Shown here piece by piece: positions 1-10,244 of a stretch of 64,000 nucleotides of DNA; position 1 is the stretch's first letter; each line of letters begins with the position of its first letter. The translations under genes were made by a program, and so were the position numbers. The notes beneath the pieces are model-generated. The model was given only the letters and a program-made list of their open reading frames with translations. It was not told where the DNA came from and did not search any database. Source of the DNA: Trichobilharzia regenti (lineage: Eukaryota; Platyhelminthes; Trematoda; Strigeidida; Schistosomatidae). The stretch covers positions 1 through 64,000 of the forward strand of contig CALYDD020000277.1 of assembly GCA_944472135.2 (NCBI GenBank). The letters run 5' to 3'.

Positions 1-170
1 TAATCATGCCCCAAACAGTACCTGCAAACGATCCAAAGTCGAAATCCCCCTCTGACTAACCTTAACTTCATTTAAACAAATCGTACAATCGTAAAACAGT
101 ACACTATCATCATCATTACACAAGCACAAAGATATAAAGTTCAAGTGTTAGTATGTGTTTGATTGGTTAC
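1..170. other. Unique intronic sequence
   Basis: AT-rich sequence with no ORF or repeat that I recognise. It lies upstream of the first NT5C2 exon seen here and is probably intron of that gene. Confidence 0.4.
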
Positions 171-483
171 AGGATTTCATTATAAGCTGATGTTAGTTAG
201 AGAACAATTGGAAAACCAGGTGGGTGTACTGTACAGCTGTTTCGTCCTAGTTTAAGACTCTTCAGTATTACGCACCCACCGCCAGGGTTCGAACCCAGGG
301 CCTTCTGGTCACAAGGCGAGCTAACTCGTAGACCATTGAGTCACTTGGACACGACCCAATGTCCAGCCGATGAATTCTAACTTCTGCCAATTCACGACAT
401 AGCGCGACCGCTAACTAATGTTGTTGTTGGTGAGTATTTGTCCTCACACCCGACCTATTGCGCCCTACTGGTCATGACTTCGG
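171..483 (-). repeat. Hammerhead SINE (type A, Smalpha-like), reverse copy
   Basis: Read on the minus strand this has a tRNA-like Pol III promoter: an A-box-like stretch near 345-325 and a B box GGTTCGAACCC at about 296-286. These are followed by a hammerhead-like core: CTGAAGA, a GUCU/GGAC stem, then GAAAC at about 268-240. The 3' end reads toward lower coordinates and finishes with the family's conserved end near 171. Several related copies occur in the window. The family resembles the Smalpha SINE of schistosomes, which is known to carry a hammerhead ribozyme. Stem I has two mismatches in this copy. Confidence 0.75.
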
Positions 484-762
484 CGATTAGACAAGAAAAC
501 AAAGACAAATAATAAAGGATTAGGTCAATAGGATGATATGCAAACGTTAGGACAGTGATACTTAGTCTATACCGAAAGAGGAAAATAATTACAAAGTTAG
601 TTCAAATATCGAAATAATTATCAGTATTTTCTTTCATTAAACTGTTCAAACGGGATTTTAAAACAGTTATTCCGTTACATCTTCACCCATCATCTTTTCA
701 AGTTCATTATAAAAAATAAAGGTTGTAAAGCCTGTTTTGTGTCTTCGTCAACTACTTTCGTC
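484..762. other. Unique intronic sequence
   Basis: AT-rich sequence between a SINE and a microsatellite. I see no gene, RNA or recognisable repeat in it. Confidence 0.4.

Positions 763-829
<67 letters not shown>
763..829. repeat. Compound (CA)n(TA)n microsatellite
   Basis: About 14 CA units pass directly into about 20 TA units. It is a simple compound dinucleotide repeat in the upstream intron. Confidence 0.95.
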
Positions 830-833
<4 letters not shown>

Positions 834-947
834 TGTATAAGATTTCATGCAGAATCTATCACACTGTTAATGATAATTTAACTTTTTCAAATGTTTATTA
901 ACATTTTATAAGAAAACATAACTAATAATGTCAAAGTTTCAGTAACC

Positions 948-1170
948 CTTTCAAGTGGAACAATGATTGGGCTTTAAGTTGCAGCTTTGTAGTCTGACTA
1001 GCATTGGTGTTTGTTTTTACAGGATGGCAGTGCTAGTCTCTCTCGTTTAACCTTCCTTCTTAACCAGTCTTATTTCTGACTTAGTTAGGTGAAGGAGTGC
1101 GTCGGCCACGGATCGAACCCAAAACCATATGCGTGGTCGGTGAGCATTCTGTGCTATCGATTCACTAATA
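948..1170 (-). repeat. tRNA-head SINE (type B), reverse copy
   Basis: On the minus strand this has the type B head (A-box-like GGCAC.GC region, then a B box seen here as ggatcgaaccc) and the type B body with aagactGGTTAAGAAGGAAGG-like sequence. It ends in a tail resembling the RTE 3' end (TTCCACTTGAAAGG side). It is decayed and about 220 bp long. It belongs to the same family as the copies at 17655, 28441, 35340 and 56696. Confidence 0.65.
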
Positions 1171-1295
1171 TTGTCGTCGATACAGTATGGAAATTCCAGC
1201 ATGTTATAGAGTAATGAATCCAATGGTCTCCTGACACAGAGTGATGAGGGGAAATACAAAAAAAGAATAACAGTTATTACAGAGCTTAAATGAAG

Positions 1296-1800
1296 TCAGG
1301 TGCCTATCAATGACGATGTCAACGATATGGTCCAGTGGGATAGGATACCGCTCGCCCTGCTGACAGTCGTCAGAGTCCTACAAAGTATGTCACTGTCTTT
1401 TTTAAGCAATCCAGGAAAGAATAAGCGTGAACAGTAAAGAAGAATAGACAAGATGCACGAGTTGACAAACTATAAGAGGAGGAGGGGTTGAGTTATGTAA
1501 AAAGTCAGACGAAATATTCTTTTAGAAATAGCTAAGATATGGGAAGACCAGGATAGGTCAGAAGAAAGAATTAATCCAAGATACTTAGCGTCAGACTTGA
1601 TTTTTATATCCTCACTATCATCAATTTAACAACGGTCATGGGAATTAACAGCTCCATTTAACTTTCTTTTATAGTGGAAACTGAAATTAACAATCTGACA
1701 TTTAGAAGGAATTAGTTTAGGACCATTAGACGAAGACCATTTGTTAACTCCTGATGGAAAGCTGGCCATCTTACTACAATCTAGCTGGTGGTAGTAGTAG
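1296..1800 (-). mobile_element. CR1-like LINE fragment, reverse transcriptase C-terminal half
   Basis: The minus strand matches the part of the two full CR1-like elements that follows the YADD motif. It includes the segment equivalent to 45480-45960 (texts around 'ccaggaaaga', 'gagttgacaaact' and 'ctgacatttaga'). It is broken by stops and frameshifts, so it is a fossil. Its 63-residue minus ORF (1626-1817) retains the SNGPKLIPSKCQIVNFSF segment. Confidence 0.8.
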
Positions 1801-2173
1801 ACAATGGAAGATTTCATCTACCGAAATCTTCCAAGATATAAAACTAGAAAATTATCAGGAACACTCTGTTGTTTCTTCATTCGAAGTGGAGTTTTTCAAC
1901 ATTTTGCTGACCTTCTCATGAGTTTTATGTAATTTTATCAACATTCCTCAATGCAAATTTCAGCAGTTTTTCAAATCTTACGGAATACAGCACTATTTAC
2001 CAGTTGTAATGAAGTCAGTTTAAGATTTTTGAACAAAATAATTTAAATAAATAGGTGTGATTTCATCTTCTAATGCTTTGAGTAATACTTGTTTGCTGGT
2101 GAGAATAAAGTTTACGTGTAACCCTTTTAATCACCTGTTTATTATATTTCCTGTGTGTGTAACATTTTCTTAG
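1801..2173. other. Intron ending at the NT5C2 acceptor
   Basis: AT-rich sequence with a pyrimidine-rich stretch and acceptor TTTTCTTAG just before 2174. I see no other feature. Confidence 0.5.
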
Positions 2174-2396
2174 GTTCTTGTGAAGTCTTCTCAAGTTTAA
2201 TTGGTGCTCGTGGTAAAGATGTCCTATATGTTGGTGATCATGTTTATGGTGATATATTGAAGTCGAAGAAGACTGTCGGTTGGCGGACGTATTTAATTAT
2301 ACCTGAATTGGCGAATGAAGTCTACGTGTGGAAGAGAAAGAAATCGTTATTTGATGAATTGCAGAAAATTGATAACAATTTAGAAACAATTTATCG
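2174..2396 (+). CDS. NT5C2: NT5C2 (cytosolic purine 5'-nucleotidase) exon, HAD motif IV
   Basis: This exon encodes [20 protein letters not shown], then [31 protein letters not shown] and [17 protein letters not shown]. It matches animal cN-II from about residue 335 to 415 (human numbering from memory). GDHVYGD is HAD motif IV; its two aspartates (D351 and D356 in human) help bind the catalytic Mg2+. cN-II dephosphorylates IMP and GMP in the cytosol and is activated by ATP. The human effector-site F354 is Tyr here, while K362 (last K of LKSKK) is kept. The exon runs from acceptor TTCTTAG to donor TCG|GTGAGT, entering with 2 nt of a codon and leaving in phase 2. The protein's N-terminal two thirds lies upstream of the window. 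Identification is by conserved motifs, not by search. Confidence 0.93.
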
Positions 2397-2943
2397 GTGA
2401 GTTGTTTTGTTTTCGCTTTTTTTTATTTTGGAAGAGAGCTAACTAGTAGCTACTTATATATACTACTTATTTCTTGCTTTGTATACAAACATATCGATTG
2501 ACCCAATGATGACTGAGGTTCATTTATGACTGGATGATGCATTGCTGTCTTAATACACGGGAAAATAAGAGTGAAAGTGATAACAGTGGGGGTGGTTATT
2601 GGGAGGGGATAAAGTTTGAAGGATGATTGAAACAAACGTAATGCTACCACTAATACAACGAGCAACATCGTCACTTTATTCCAAACAGAATGGAGCTTCC
2701 CACATTTGTACATATTGTAAGAATTTAGCTCGATTTATAAATATATATTAATACATAAAATAGTAAAAAATAAAAAAGCCACAAAAACTGAAAGTTGATG
2801 GAATATAATGAATGATTAAAAAGTAATACGTGTAATAATAATAATAATTCTGGTTATAATTTCCTGTTTATGTTCGTTAATTTAAAAAGTTCGTAAGTTT
2901 TTTCTGCTGACATTAGCCTCTTCCTTCACACACACACAAAGCC
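2397..2943. other. Start of 18-kb NT5C2 intron
   Basis: Unique AT-rich intron sequence. The 87-residue minus ORF at 2450-2713 has no family resemblance that I recognise. A short AATAAT run lies near 2833. Confidence 0.4.
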
Positions 2944-3330
2944 CATGCTATATATACGGTATGGTTGAGTTCTTATGTTGTACTGTATAAGGCATGAATT
3001 CTTGTAGAATTTCTTCTTCTGAATTCACTGCTGAGGCGGTGTAAAGAGAACGTTGTGAATTAAGAGGACGTCCGTTACCAGACGTAGCGAGAATTAAAGT
3101 GCCTATCAACAACAATGTCAAATTAGTCGAGTCAAAGACACACACCACCACTGACTGTACTTACAGCTCTCATCAACGTTCTACGTTTTGAGAAGACCAG
3201 GCAAGAATATGGGGAAGAATAAAGGACAGTTGGCAGGATACATGAATTGATAAATTGTAACAAAAGAGGTTGAGTCATGCTTGAAATTCTCATCTTTTTT
3301 TACGTAATAAGTCAACTGAAATATTTTTGC
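2944..3330 (-). mobile_element. CR1-like LINE fragment, ORF C-terminus
   Basis: The minus strand carries a decayed version of the CR1 C-terminal segment, with KNSTIPYI (as in TKYKKSTIPYLAQLL of the full element at 45239-48244). The start of the preceding helix region follows near 3100-3300. It is 5' truncated and has no intact reading frame. Confidence 0.65.
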
Positions 3331-4285
3331 ACAGAAATCAATAGGACATGAGATGATTAAGGAAGACTTAAAGAGGAACCGATGCCAATAAAGGTGATAT
3401 TCGATTGATTTCCTATCATCACAATTCCATTTACTTTATAAACACCATAGGACTGAATCAGTTCACGCAGGTCTTGTTCAGAATGACATATAGAGAGATT
3501 TAGTTTTGAGATGATTTGAGTGAGATCGTTGGTTAACATCAAATAAAAATCTGTTCGTCACCATATCAGAACAAACTAATGCAGAAATCCCTGGAACAGA
3601 AATTGTCAAATTGTCGGTATATTATACTCCACACAGGTACAGATACTGAAAGTATCTGCATTGCATTGTCCTAATTAAGCGGCTCACTTCAATGATGGTA
3701 TTTTGAAGTTTCTGCTATTCGATGCGTATACATCAAACCATTACCACCTTTTATGGAGGGTGATCAGGATGTGAGCATTCCGCCGTTATGAATGCTTAAG
3801 TTTTATAATAAACAACTGATTCATAAATTCAAAAAAAAATAAATAAATAAACACACATTAAATCATAGTAGTGCATTGATAGTGAGTAATTCAACGTATT
3901 TATATGACACAAATGTCTTTCTTTATTCACCAAGCTACGATGCATATTTGACACCTGTAGACCTATAAGACTCCTCGGTTGACCAGACCAAAGTAGGCTT
4001 GAATCTTGTACTTATTGGTTGTAAGTCAAATGTATGTCCGAACACTCTGAGAATGTCTTCGACAAATGAAGGAAAGCATTAACTTTCTACGTTTGATTAC
4101 TGTTGTCTTTAAAACCCTGATTTGACCTTATTATGAAACTATCAAATAAATATTATTGTCAGTGCTTGTACTATTCTACGCGTGTCAGTTGATGTTTTTT
4201 TGTAAAGTGTAGTCAATAATAGTAAATTGTAAAACCGAAAAACGTCAGTCCATAGTAAAAACCATCTGGAACGATCAACCAACGA
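3331..4285. other. Intronic sequence, nothing recognised
   Basis: AT-rich sequence of about 950 bp. The 61-residue minus ORF at 3357-3542 (SICHSEQDLRELIQSYGVYK) may be a LINE scrap, but I cannot place it. I see no RNA gene. Confidence 0.35.
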
Positions 4286-4690
4286 ACTTTTATGGTTAAG
4301 TGACTGTTTAAATTCTTTGCCAATCGGGTCCGAAGCATATTTACAGAACTAGATCTTCTGAAAGACACCATCATCCAAAATGGATACTCACCAAGACTCA
4401 TTGACAAGAATATCAAACCGAAAGATTCAGAGGAATTGAAACATTACTTGTTTCAAAAGAAGGAAACTTTATATGAACTTGGATTTCAAGAAACACTCAA
4501 GTTGCCATCTTCTTAAAAGAAGAATTTTATCATCTTTGAGAAAAAAACACTCTTCTCAGCAACGCTAAGAGTAGTGTTCTTCAGTCATCCATTGGTCTGA
4601 AGAAGCCTTAAGCACAAAAAACCTTGTATCCGACCACCTTTCTGCACATATATAAGTTCTTCTCTTCGTTGGAAGCAAGGTGTATTGATC
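4286..4690 (+). mobile_element. Penelope-like element fragment, RT thumb
   Basis: The plus strand reads RVRSIFTELDLLKDTIIQNG followed by YSPRLIDKNIKP. This matches the PLE reverse transcriptase thumb seen in the element at 51489-51917 (RVRAIC...LYDTLIENGYPEKFIKKH). It ends at a TAA shortly afterwards. The downstream 200 bp has GAAGAAGCC and CTTAAGCAC stretches and may be element 3' sequence. It is a fossil fragment. Confidence 0.6.
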
Positions 4691-4910
4691 AATCAATGCC
4701 TATTTTGTCTGAAATGAGTTTAAGAACACTATTCCGCGTTTATTTATTTATTTAAGCGCAGAAAAAACTTGGTACAGTATGGAACCAAGAAACATGCACC
4801 ACACAATAATAATAAAACAACATAGATTAAAAATAAACATATAAGTAGAAAACGGATAAAGAACTTCATCTGGAAGGAAAACAGTCATGCTTAACAAGTT
4901 CAAACAGTAT
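4691..4910. other. AT-rich stretch, possibly LINE 3' UTR
   Basis: It contains a TTTATTTATTTATTT run and a 'ggtacagtatgga' stretch that faintly resembles the CR1 3' UTR at 44934-44990. The relation is uncertain. Confidence 0.3.
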
Positions 4911-5330
4911 TCGTTAACTATCATCAGGAAGGGAAGAAAGAAGGAAACTGCAACACGTTCGCCATTGATTACGATTCATGGCCATATCCAATAACGTTCC
5001 GAGCCATCGATTTGAGCCATCTCTCAGACTCCAACCAGGGGGTTGTGACGCACCGACCGATGCTGATCTAACCCAGAAATCCTTCATTCCACGACGCCAC
5101 GTCATGGACTGACCACCTACCAATCTCTCTGCCTTTTCCATCCCGTCCCAGGGCTGGCTAGCGAACAGACGATTGGAAATCTCATCCGTCACCCCTTCGC
5201 CAGCACTCACACAACTACCGGATACACAAACTCATCAACAGTTTCAAGCGGCTCACCCGCGAGAGTGAATTGTTGAGGATAGTTAGTAGTGTCCTTATAC
5301 GGAGTGCGATAACCGAACACCTTGTCAACA
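4911..5330 (-). mobile_element. R4/RTE-like LINE fragment, C-terminal end
   Basis: The minus strand encodes GGQSMTWRRGMKDFWVR followed by NRWLGTLLDMAMNRNQWR. This is a variant of the end of the LINE ORF seen at 10245-11640 and 33011-33316 (GxQTKTWxQSMKS...WLETIGDMAxNRSQW). It is a decayed 3' fragment of a LINE whose exact clade I cannot fix by eye. Confidence 0.55.
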
Positions 5331-5632
5331 TTGGTCATTTCATATAAAAAATTCTTCATAGTAATCTACTGAGTGAAGAATAACCTGCCTAGGACAATAA
5401 GTCTTCGTCTTCTTTGCACTATTGAAACTTTAATCATTCAATTAGAGAAATCGGAGGGAATTATTATTCAACTACTCCTACTATCGCAGTAATAACCTTG
5501 TTGATTTCTACTCACGTGATTTTTGTCTGTTTGTTTGTTTTTCTAACTCCTTATTACTCTTGTACTTCTCTACAACTCCTACATGATTCCACATTCTCCT
5601 TTGCTTCTATGTACATCCTAATCAAAACTTAC
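5331..5632. other. Intronic sequence
   Basis: AT-rich sequence with a TTTGTTTG run near 5525. It holds no recognisable gene or repeat. Confidence 0.4.
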
Positions 5633-6073
5633 TAAGAAGACAGTTGCAGCGAAGAAAACTTTCTTTCCGGCGAAGTCAGCATCAATTAGGCTGTACATTC
5701 GTGTATTTATATCAAATGGATGGGAAAGTTCCAGAATAATTCCCGGTCAACGGTCGAATTAATAAAATTACAATTAGGAATTAGAATGCCATAATAAACA
5801 GGGGGCGAGACGGATAAAACTCCAACAAAGTAGCATCATAATAACTAAGAAGATTGACATTGTGCAATTAAGGATTAGAAATGTAGAAATAAACAAAAAT
5901 AGACAGGATGTTTAGATAAAAAACGAATGTGATGAATAATTGTTTATGCAATCAAGGGTTATATATGTAGAAATAGTAAAATGGCAAAATAAATAGGAAG
6001 TTCGTATATGAACATATGGTAGTGTAAACAGGGATTAAGAAAAACTTTAAAAATAACATGAATAAACAGGAAG
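5633..6073. repeat. Left inverted arm of PLE
   Basis: It pairs with 6826-7268 over essentially its whole length. Examples are GACAGTTGCAGCGAA against TTCGTTGCAACTGTC and the CATATGGTAGTG segment. Confidence 0.9.
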
Positions 6074-6455
6074 CAGAAAGAGGAACCTGATATACGCTCT
6101 TTCCTCGAGGATTCGGAAGATATGCAGTGAGGAAGTGATTTAAGAAGGACTGCGTAATCTCCGAAAAATCCTGATGGAAAATCGTTTCACACCCAGGTCC
6201 ATAGACAAGAATCTCAAATCTAAGAAGACTTCCAAACAATTCCAATCCGTTTCAAAGAAAATACCTCTGCTTAATCTAGAATTTAAAGGTGATTTTGAAG
6301 CAGAAATCCTTCGTTAAAGTCTCTTCAAATCGCTGAGGAAAACATACTTCGCCGTGAGCCTGCGACGGAAGTTTTCCTAGAAGAAAATGTTCATCCAGAA
6401 CGCGAAAGACAAGCTATCGCATTGGGCCACCTCAATGTGCATATGCTAGTTTACT

Positions 6456-6692
6456 TGCTCTTGTGGAGCTGAGTACATCGGCCGTACCATGTGCCGACTT
6501 AGAAAACGCACTCGTGAACACTATCCATCCTGGCTAGTAAAAGGAGACCGAAAACGTGTATACAGTTCAGTGACAAAACATCTGGTCAATTCAGGACGTT
6601 CAGCGCCATTCGAAAAATCCTTCAAAATAATATACAAGATTCAATCAAACCTATCCAAAGGAAGTGAAATCAAGACATCTGGGCATAGCTGA
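6456..6692 (+). pseudogene. PLE GIY-YIG endonuclease fragment
   Basis: It reads CSCGAEYIGRTMCRLRKRTR then EHYPSW and SGRSAPFEKSFKIIYKI. The Cys pair before the AEYIGRT motif, the Arg-rich helix and EHxPSW are features of the GIY-YIG domain of Penelope-like elements, which nicks target DNA for reverse transcription. The catalytic Tyr and Arg candidates are present. The frame is open back to 6456 and closes with TGA at 6690-6692. Further LQKLKAMLCIQRNK-like sequence continues in a shifted frame, so the gene is broken. Confidence 0.75.
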
Positions 6693-6825
6693 GGCACTAG
6701 TTATCCAAAAGCTCAAAGCCATGCTTTGTATCCAAAGAAATAAGTTCAACCCCTTTCCCTGCCATGGTCATCATAAACAGGTAATTCTTTTAGTAATGAC
6801 CATCCCATCGCCTTTCTTACCTAAA

Positions 6826-7268
6826 CTTCCTGTTTATTTATGTTATTTTTTAAAGTTTTTCTTAATCCCTGTTTACACTACCATATGTTCATATACGAAC
6901 TTCCTATTTATTTTGCCATTTTACTATTTCTACATATATAACCCCTGATTGCATAAACAATTATTCATCACATTCGTTTTTTATCCAAACATCCTGTCTA
7001 TTTTTGTTTATTTCTACATTTCTAATCCTTAATTGCACAATGTCAATCTTCTTAGTTATTATGATGCTACTTTGTTGGAGTTTTATCCGTCTCGCCCCCT
7101 GTTTATTATGGCATTCTAATTCCTAATTGTAATTTTATTAATTCGACCGTTGACCGGGAATTATTCTGGAACTTTCCCATCCATTTGATATAAATACACG
7201 AATGTACAGCCTAATTGATGCTGACTTCGCCGGAAAGAAAGTTTTCTTCGTTGCAACTGTCGTCTTAA
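6826..7268. repeat. Right inverted arm (native 3' end) of PLE
   Basis: It is the reverse complement of 5633-6073. The long ORF read through part of it on the opposite strand (5952-6245) and here (6664-6948) share the same peptide only because of this inversion. Confidence 0.9.
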
Positions 7269-8181
7269 TAACTCTCATGATGCACAACTTACTAATTAAA
7301 TTATTCATCTTATAAAGGAACTCTAGTACACTTATTCAACTCCTATTGTGCACTGACGAATATTAACAACTATGATTGTGACAACTCATCACTTTTGTTG
7401 CTACTGTATTTCATGAAAACTATTGTGTAAGTGAGCTTGTACAATTAAAGAGGAAAATGAATTCGCCACCGACAACAGTCTCTTCTCTGAACTAAGTGTT
7501 ATGTTTTCATTAGCTCGTGATATACAGTATCACACGCATCAATTCATTCGACGGTCATTCATTTCAGCTTGATGTAGTACACCCCAGTCTTATCGCCTTT
7601 TAAATAAAACAGCTTCAGTACATCCATCCGGAAACCAATAGTGAGCTGACGATTAGTATTCAATTTATTAGAGTTGTGGTGATTTTCAGATTGTAAATCC
7701 CTGGTTAGATCTCTGGTATTGTGTGTGTGTGTGTGCACTGTGAAGAGTTCCAAATTAGGGTGAAACAGTTGTCGATTGATACCTTGTTGTCATTGTCCCC
7801 TTTCTAACTGACTTTATTTCATGAATAAATCTAACAATTTGAAATTTAAGTAATTCATATCTCCAGAATACCTGTAATCTGAAAGGCAATAAGTCACACA
7901 CACAAACTCGAAGACTTACAGACGAAAATCAATAAACAAACTGGTTGAACCAAAAATAGTATATAAATATTGATGGTACAGTTTAAGAGGCAAATGAATT
8001 TGCCGCTGACAAAATCCTCTTCTCTGAACTGTGTGTTTTGTTTTCATTAATGTCTGAATGGAGTGGTATTCATTCATCAAAACTGTAATACTCTTAAAAA
8101 GCTGATGAGATTCAAAAATTTAACCAGCGTGTGTACTGCCCTACTGATTTCTGCTCTGTCACTTTGTTGATTATTATATTA
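7269..8181. other. Intronic sequence with a diverged 70-bp repeat pair
   Basis: The segments at about 7447-7520 and 7985-8052 resemble each other (AATGAATT.GCC.C.GACAA, then TTCTCTGAACT and TTTTCATTA), so a short element is present twice in direct order. A GTGTGTGTGTG run lies near 7720. No gene is recognised. Confidence 0.5.
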
Positions 8182-9190
8182 ATATTATTATTTCCTTTGA
8201 TACATAGAGGAACATAGAGCTTCAGCCGCGCGTCTCCACTGCATTCAGTTCTCTGTCAACGTTTTCACCTGGCTCCAAGTCTGCCCACATGCTTTCATCT
8301 CCTCTTTACATCACCTCCTCCAAGTCACCCTCTCATTGACGACCAACTCACCGCTTCCCTTTCGGTCGGATTCCACTCGAGAGATGGCTTGTCTAGTGAT
8401 GTCACTTGATGGTTTGTTTCCTCACAGAGTATGGCCAGCCAATCCATCTCCATTTCTTCCTGCCTGTTTGTTGCAGAATCGGTTCCTGCTGGGTTGGTTC
8501 GCTGATTGCCAGAGATCCCTCCCTGTTGGTGATCTTTTCTGGGTGGCCATCTGATCTTGAGCGAAGACAGCTGTTGATAAAGGTCTGTAGTTTGTTTGAG
8601 GTGCTCTTTATGACGCGCTAAGTCTTTCATCCGTATAGTAGGACTGACTTCACATCGGAGTTGAAAATCCGAATCTTATTTTGCATGCTGAGTGTTGTTG
8701 ACCTCCACACAGAGTTGAGAGTAATGAAAGCTCGTCTTGTTTTCCGTACCCTGGTTCCACCTGTAGTTGAAACGATGCTTCTCAGGTACGCGGGTAGGTG
8801 GAGGAGGTTGTTTCTTTTAGGTTCCTCCCGTTTATGCTAGGTGATTTTGTCTTTTGGTGTTGTTGTTGGAGTTGTTGTTGGCCAGGAATCTCCATCACCT
8901 CCGTTTTCTCTATGTTCACCTGAAGTGAAGTCCTTTCTTTGATGCTTTTTCTGTCAACGTTATGCTTTTCACTTGCATATCTTCCAGTTTATGAGAAGCC
9001 AGACATATATCATCGGCGAAGTCCAGATCCTCGAAGTTTTTTGTGTGGGTCCATCTTATGCCTGTCTGCTCATTACCCGTTGTCTGTCGCATTATCCAAT
9101 CTACTGCAATCAGGAAAATCATTGGCATGCTGAGCGCTGTTGACCTGCACACAGACTTAAGAGTAATGGAAGCTTGTCTTGCTTTTGTGA
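8182..9190 (-). mobile_element. RTE-like LINE 3' fragment, reverse
   Basis: The minus strand matches the 3' third of the RTE element at 13213-16129: the C-terminal RT and tail, ending at lower coordinates in an ATTATT run. The reading frame is broken; short pieces remain, such as LDFADDICLASHKLEDMQVKS at 8916-9152. A 60-bp part of the element (equivalent to 8685-8745) appears again at 9127-9190, so the left end of the fossil is rearranged. Confidence 0.85.
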
Positions 9191-9760
9191 TCCTTTGTTG
9201 ATGTCAGGTATACATATATTGCCTTCAACCATTTTATTATATTGTCTAAAGAAGTGTGACAGTTGACATTTTTTAAATTAAAATTTACTGACGTTCAGGA
9301 GAATGAATCGCGAAACGTACACATAAAATTGGTGGTCAAACACACACACACACACACACACGCAGTGATCATTTTTAGTTCACTTACTTATCAAAAAGGT
9401 TAACTTGACACATCAATATTGTTACAAAAACTGCTAGTTTATTCATTCTAGTTTTGTTTTCATTAAGTATATTCACTGAAATGTATACTATGTTGCCGAG
9501 ATGTCTAGTAAGTATCAAATGCTGAGTGACATTCAGCTTACTCTGGTCAATTCACTGGTGACTTACTTACTTACTTACTTTACTTTTTGATTGACAGATT
9601 AACAATCAAGTAACAATGTAACTATATGATGAAGTTTGCAAAAAGTTTGAAAACAAAATTTTGATATAATTTTTATCAAATAAACTAAATTGTTATTGTG
9701 AAAATTATAAGATTAGTTTCGCCATCTTTATAAATGAACATTTTATCAAGTGTTAATTTT
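9191..9760. other. Intronic sequence with short simple repeats
   Basis: It contains a (CA)9 run near 9343-9361 and an (ACTT)n run near 9563-9585. No gene is recognised. Confidence 0.5.
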
Positions 9761-9907
9761 CAGGGTGGCACAACGGTTAAGATGGGTTAAGCCGACCATG
9801 AACATGGTCGATGGTGTTCGATCCCTGCTGACGCACACCTGATATGGTATGGTTGGTCTGCAAAATTTTGGGCTACCGATACGGTGTGGAATCAAGCTAT
9901 AATCAAA

Positions 9908-9910
<3 letters not shown>
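9761..9910 (+). repeat. tRNA-head SINE with CR1-type tail (type B')
   Basis: The head GGTGGCACAACGGTTAAG and B box GTTCGATCCC are those of the type B SINE. The body (CTGATAT, then TGCAAAATTT and CTACCGATA) is different, and the 3' end CGGTGTGGAATCAAGCT resembles the CR1 LINE 3' terminus. A 40-bp internal deletion is seen when it is compared with the copy at 49545-49725. Confidence 0.7.

Positions 9911-9958
<48 letters not shown>
9911..9958. repeat. (TA)n microsatellite
   Basis: About 23 TA units directly follow the SINE tail. They may have grown from its 3' end. Confidence 0.95.
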
Positions 9959-9961
<3 letters not shown>

Positions 9962-9969
9962 AATAAATT

Positions 9970-10220
9970 TAATTGGTTACTGGACTTATCACCAGTTAGT
10001 ATCAGTTAGAGAACCACTGGGAAACCAGGTGGGAGTACACGACAGTTGTTTTACATTCTACCTCAGGTCTTTTGAACAATACTTACCCAAAGAGCTTCTA
10101 ACCCAAGACCTTCCGGTTATGCGGTGAGCTCGTAGACCATTAAGCCACTAGATCCCAACCTAATGGTCCGTGAATTTGAACTACTGCCAATTCGTGATAT
10201 GTTCGTGATATTCTTACCGG
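9970..10220 (-). repeat. Hammerhead SINE (type A), reverse copy, decayed
   Basis: It has the same landmarks as the copy at 171-483, in the same order: GAGAACCACTGGGAAACCAGG, the GACCTTCCGGTTAT tRNA-like arm, and CTCGTAGACCATTAAGCCAC. The hammerhead region is heavily mutated and its core is not recognisable. Confidence 0.7.
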
Positions 10221-10244
10221 CGTCCAACAATCACTATATTTCTT

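Larger units (their letters stand above)
5633..7268 (+). mobile_element. Penelope-like element with 440-bp inverted arms
   Basis: The left arm (5633-6073) is the reverse complement of the right arm (6826-7268), with few mismatches. Between them lies the 3' part of a PLE polyprotein on the plus strand: an RT thumb remnant near 6280-6390 (FKSLRKTYF) and a GIY-YIG endonuclease from 6456. The right arm is therefore the element's normal 3' end, and the left arm an inverted copy of it. PLEs are known to carry such pseudo-LTRs in direct or inverted order. The N-terminal RT is missing. Confidence 0.8.

Noticed and set aside
763..829. Functional regulatory repeat
   Set aside because: A compound CA/TA microsatellite alone is no evidence of regulation.
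5952..6245. 97-codon minus ORF sharing its C-terminus with a plus ORF at 6664-6948
   Set aside because: The identical peptide ends come from the inverted arms of the PLE, not from two related genes.
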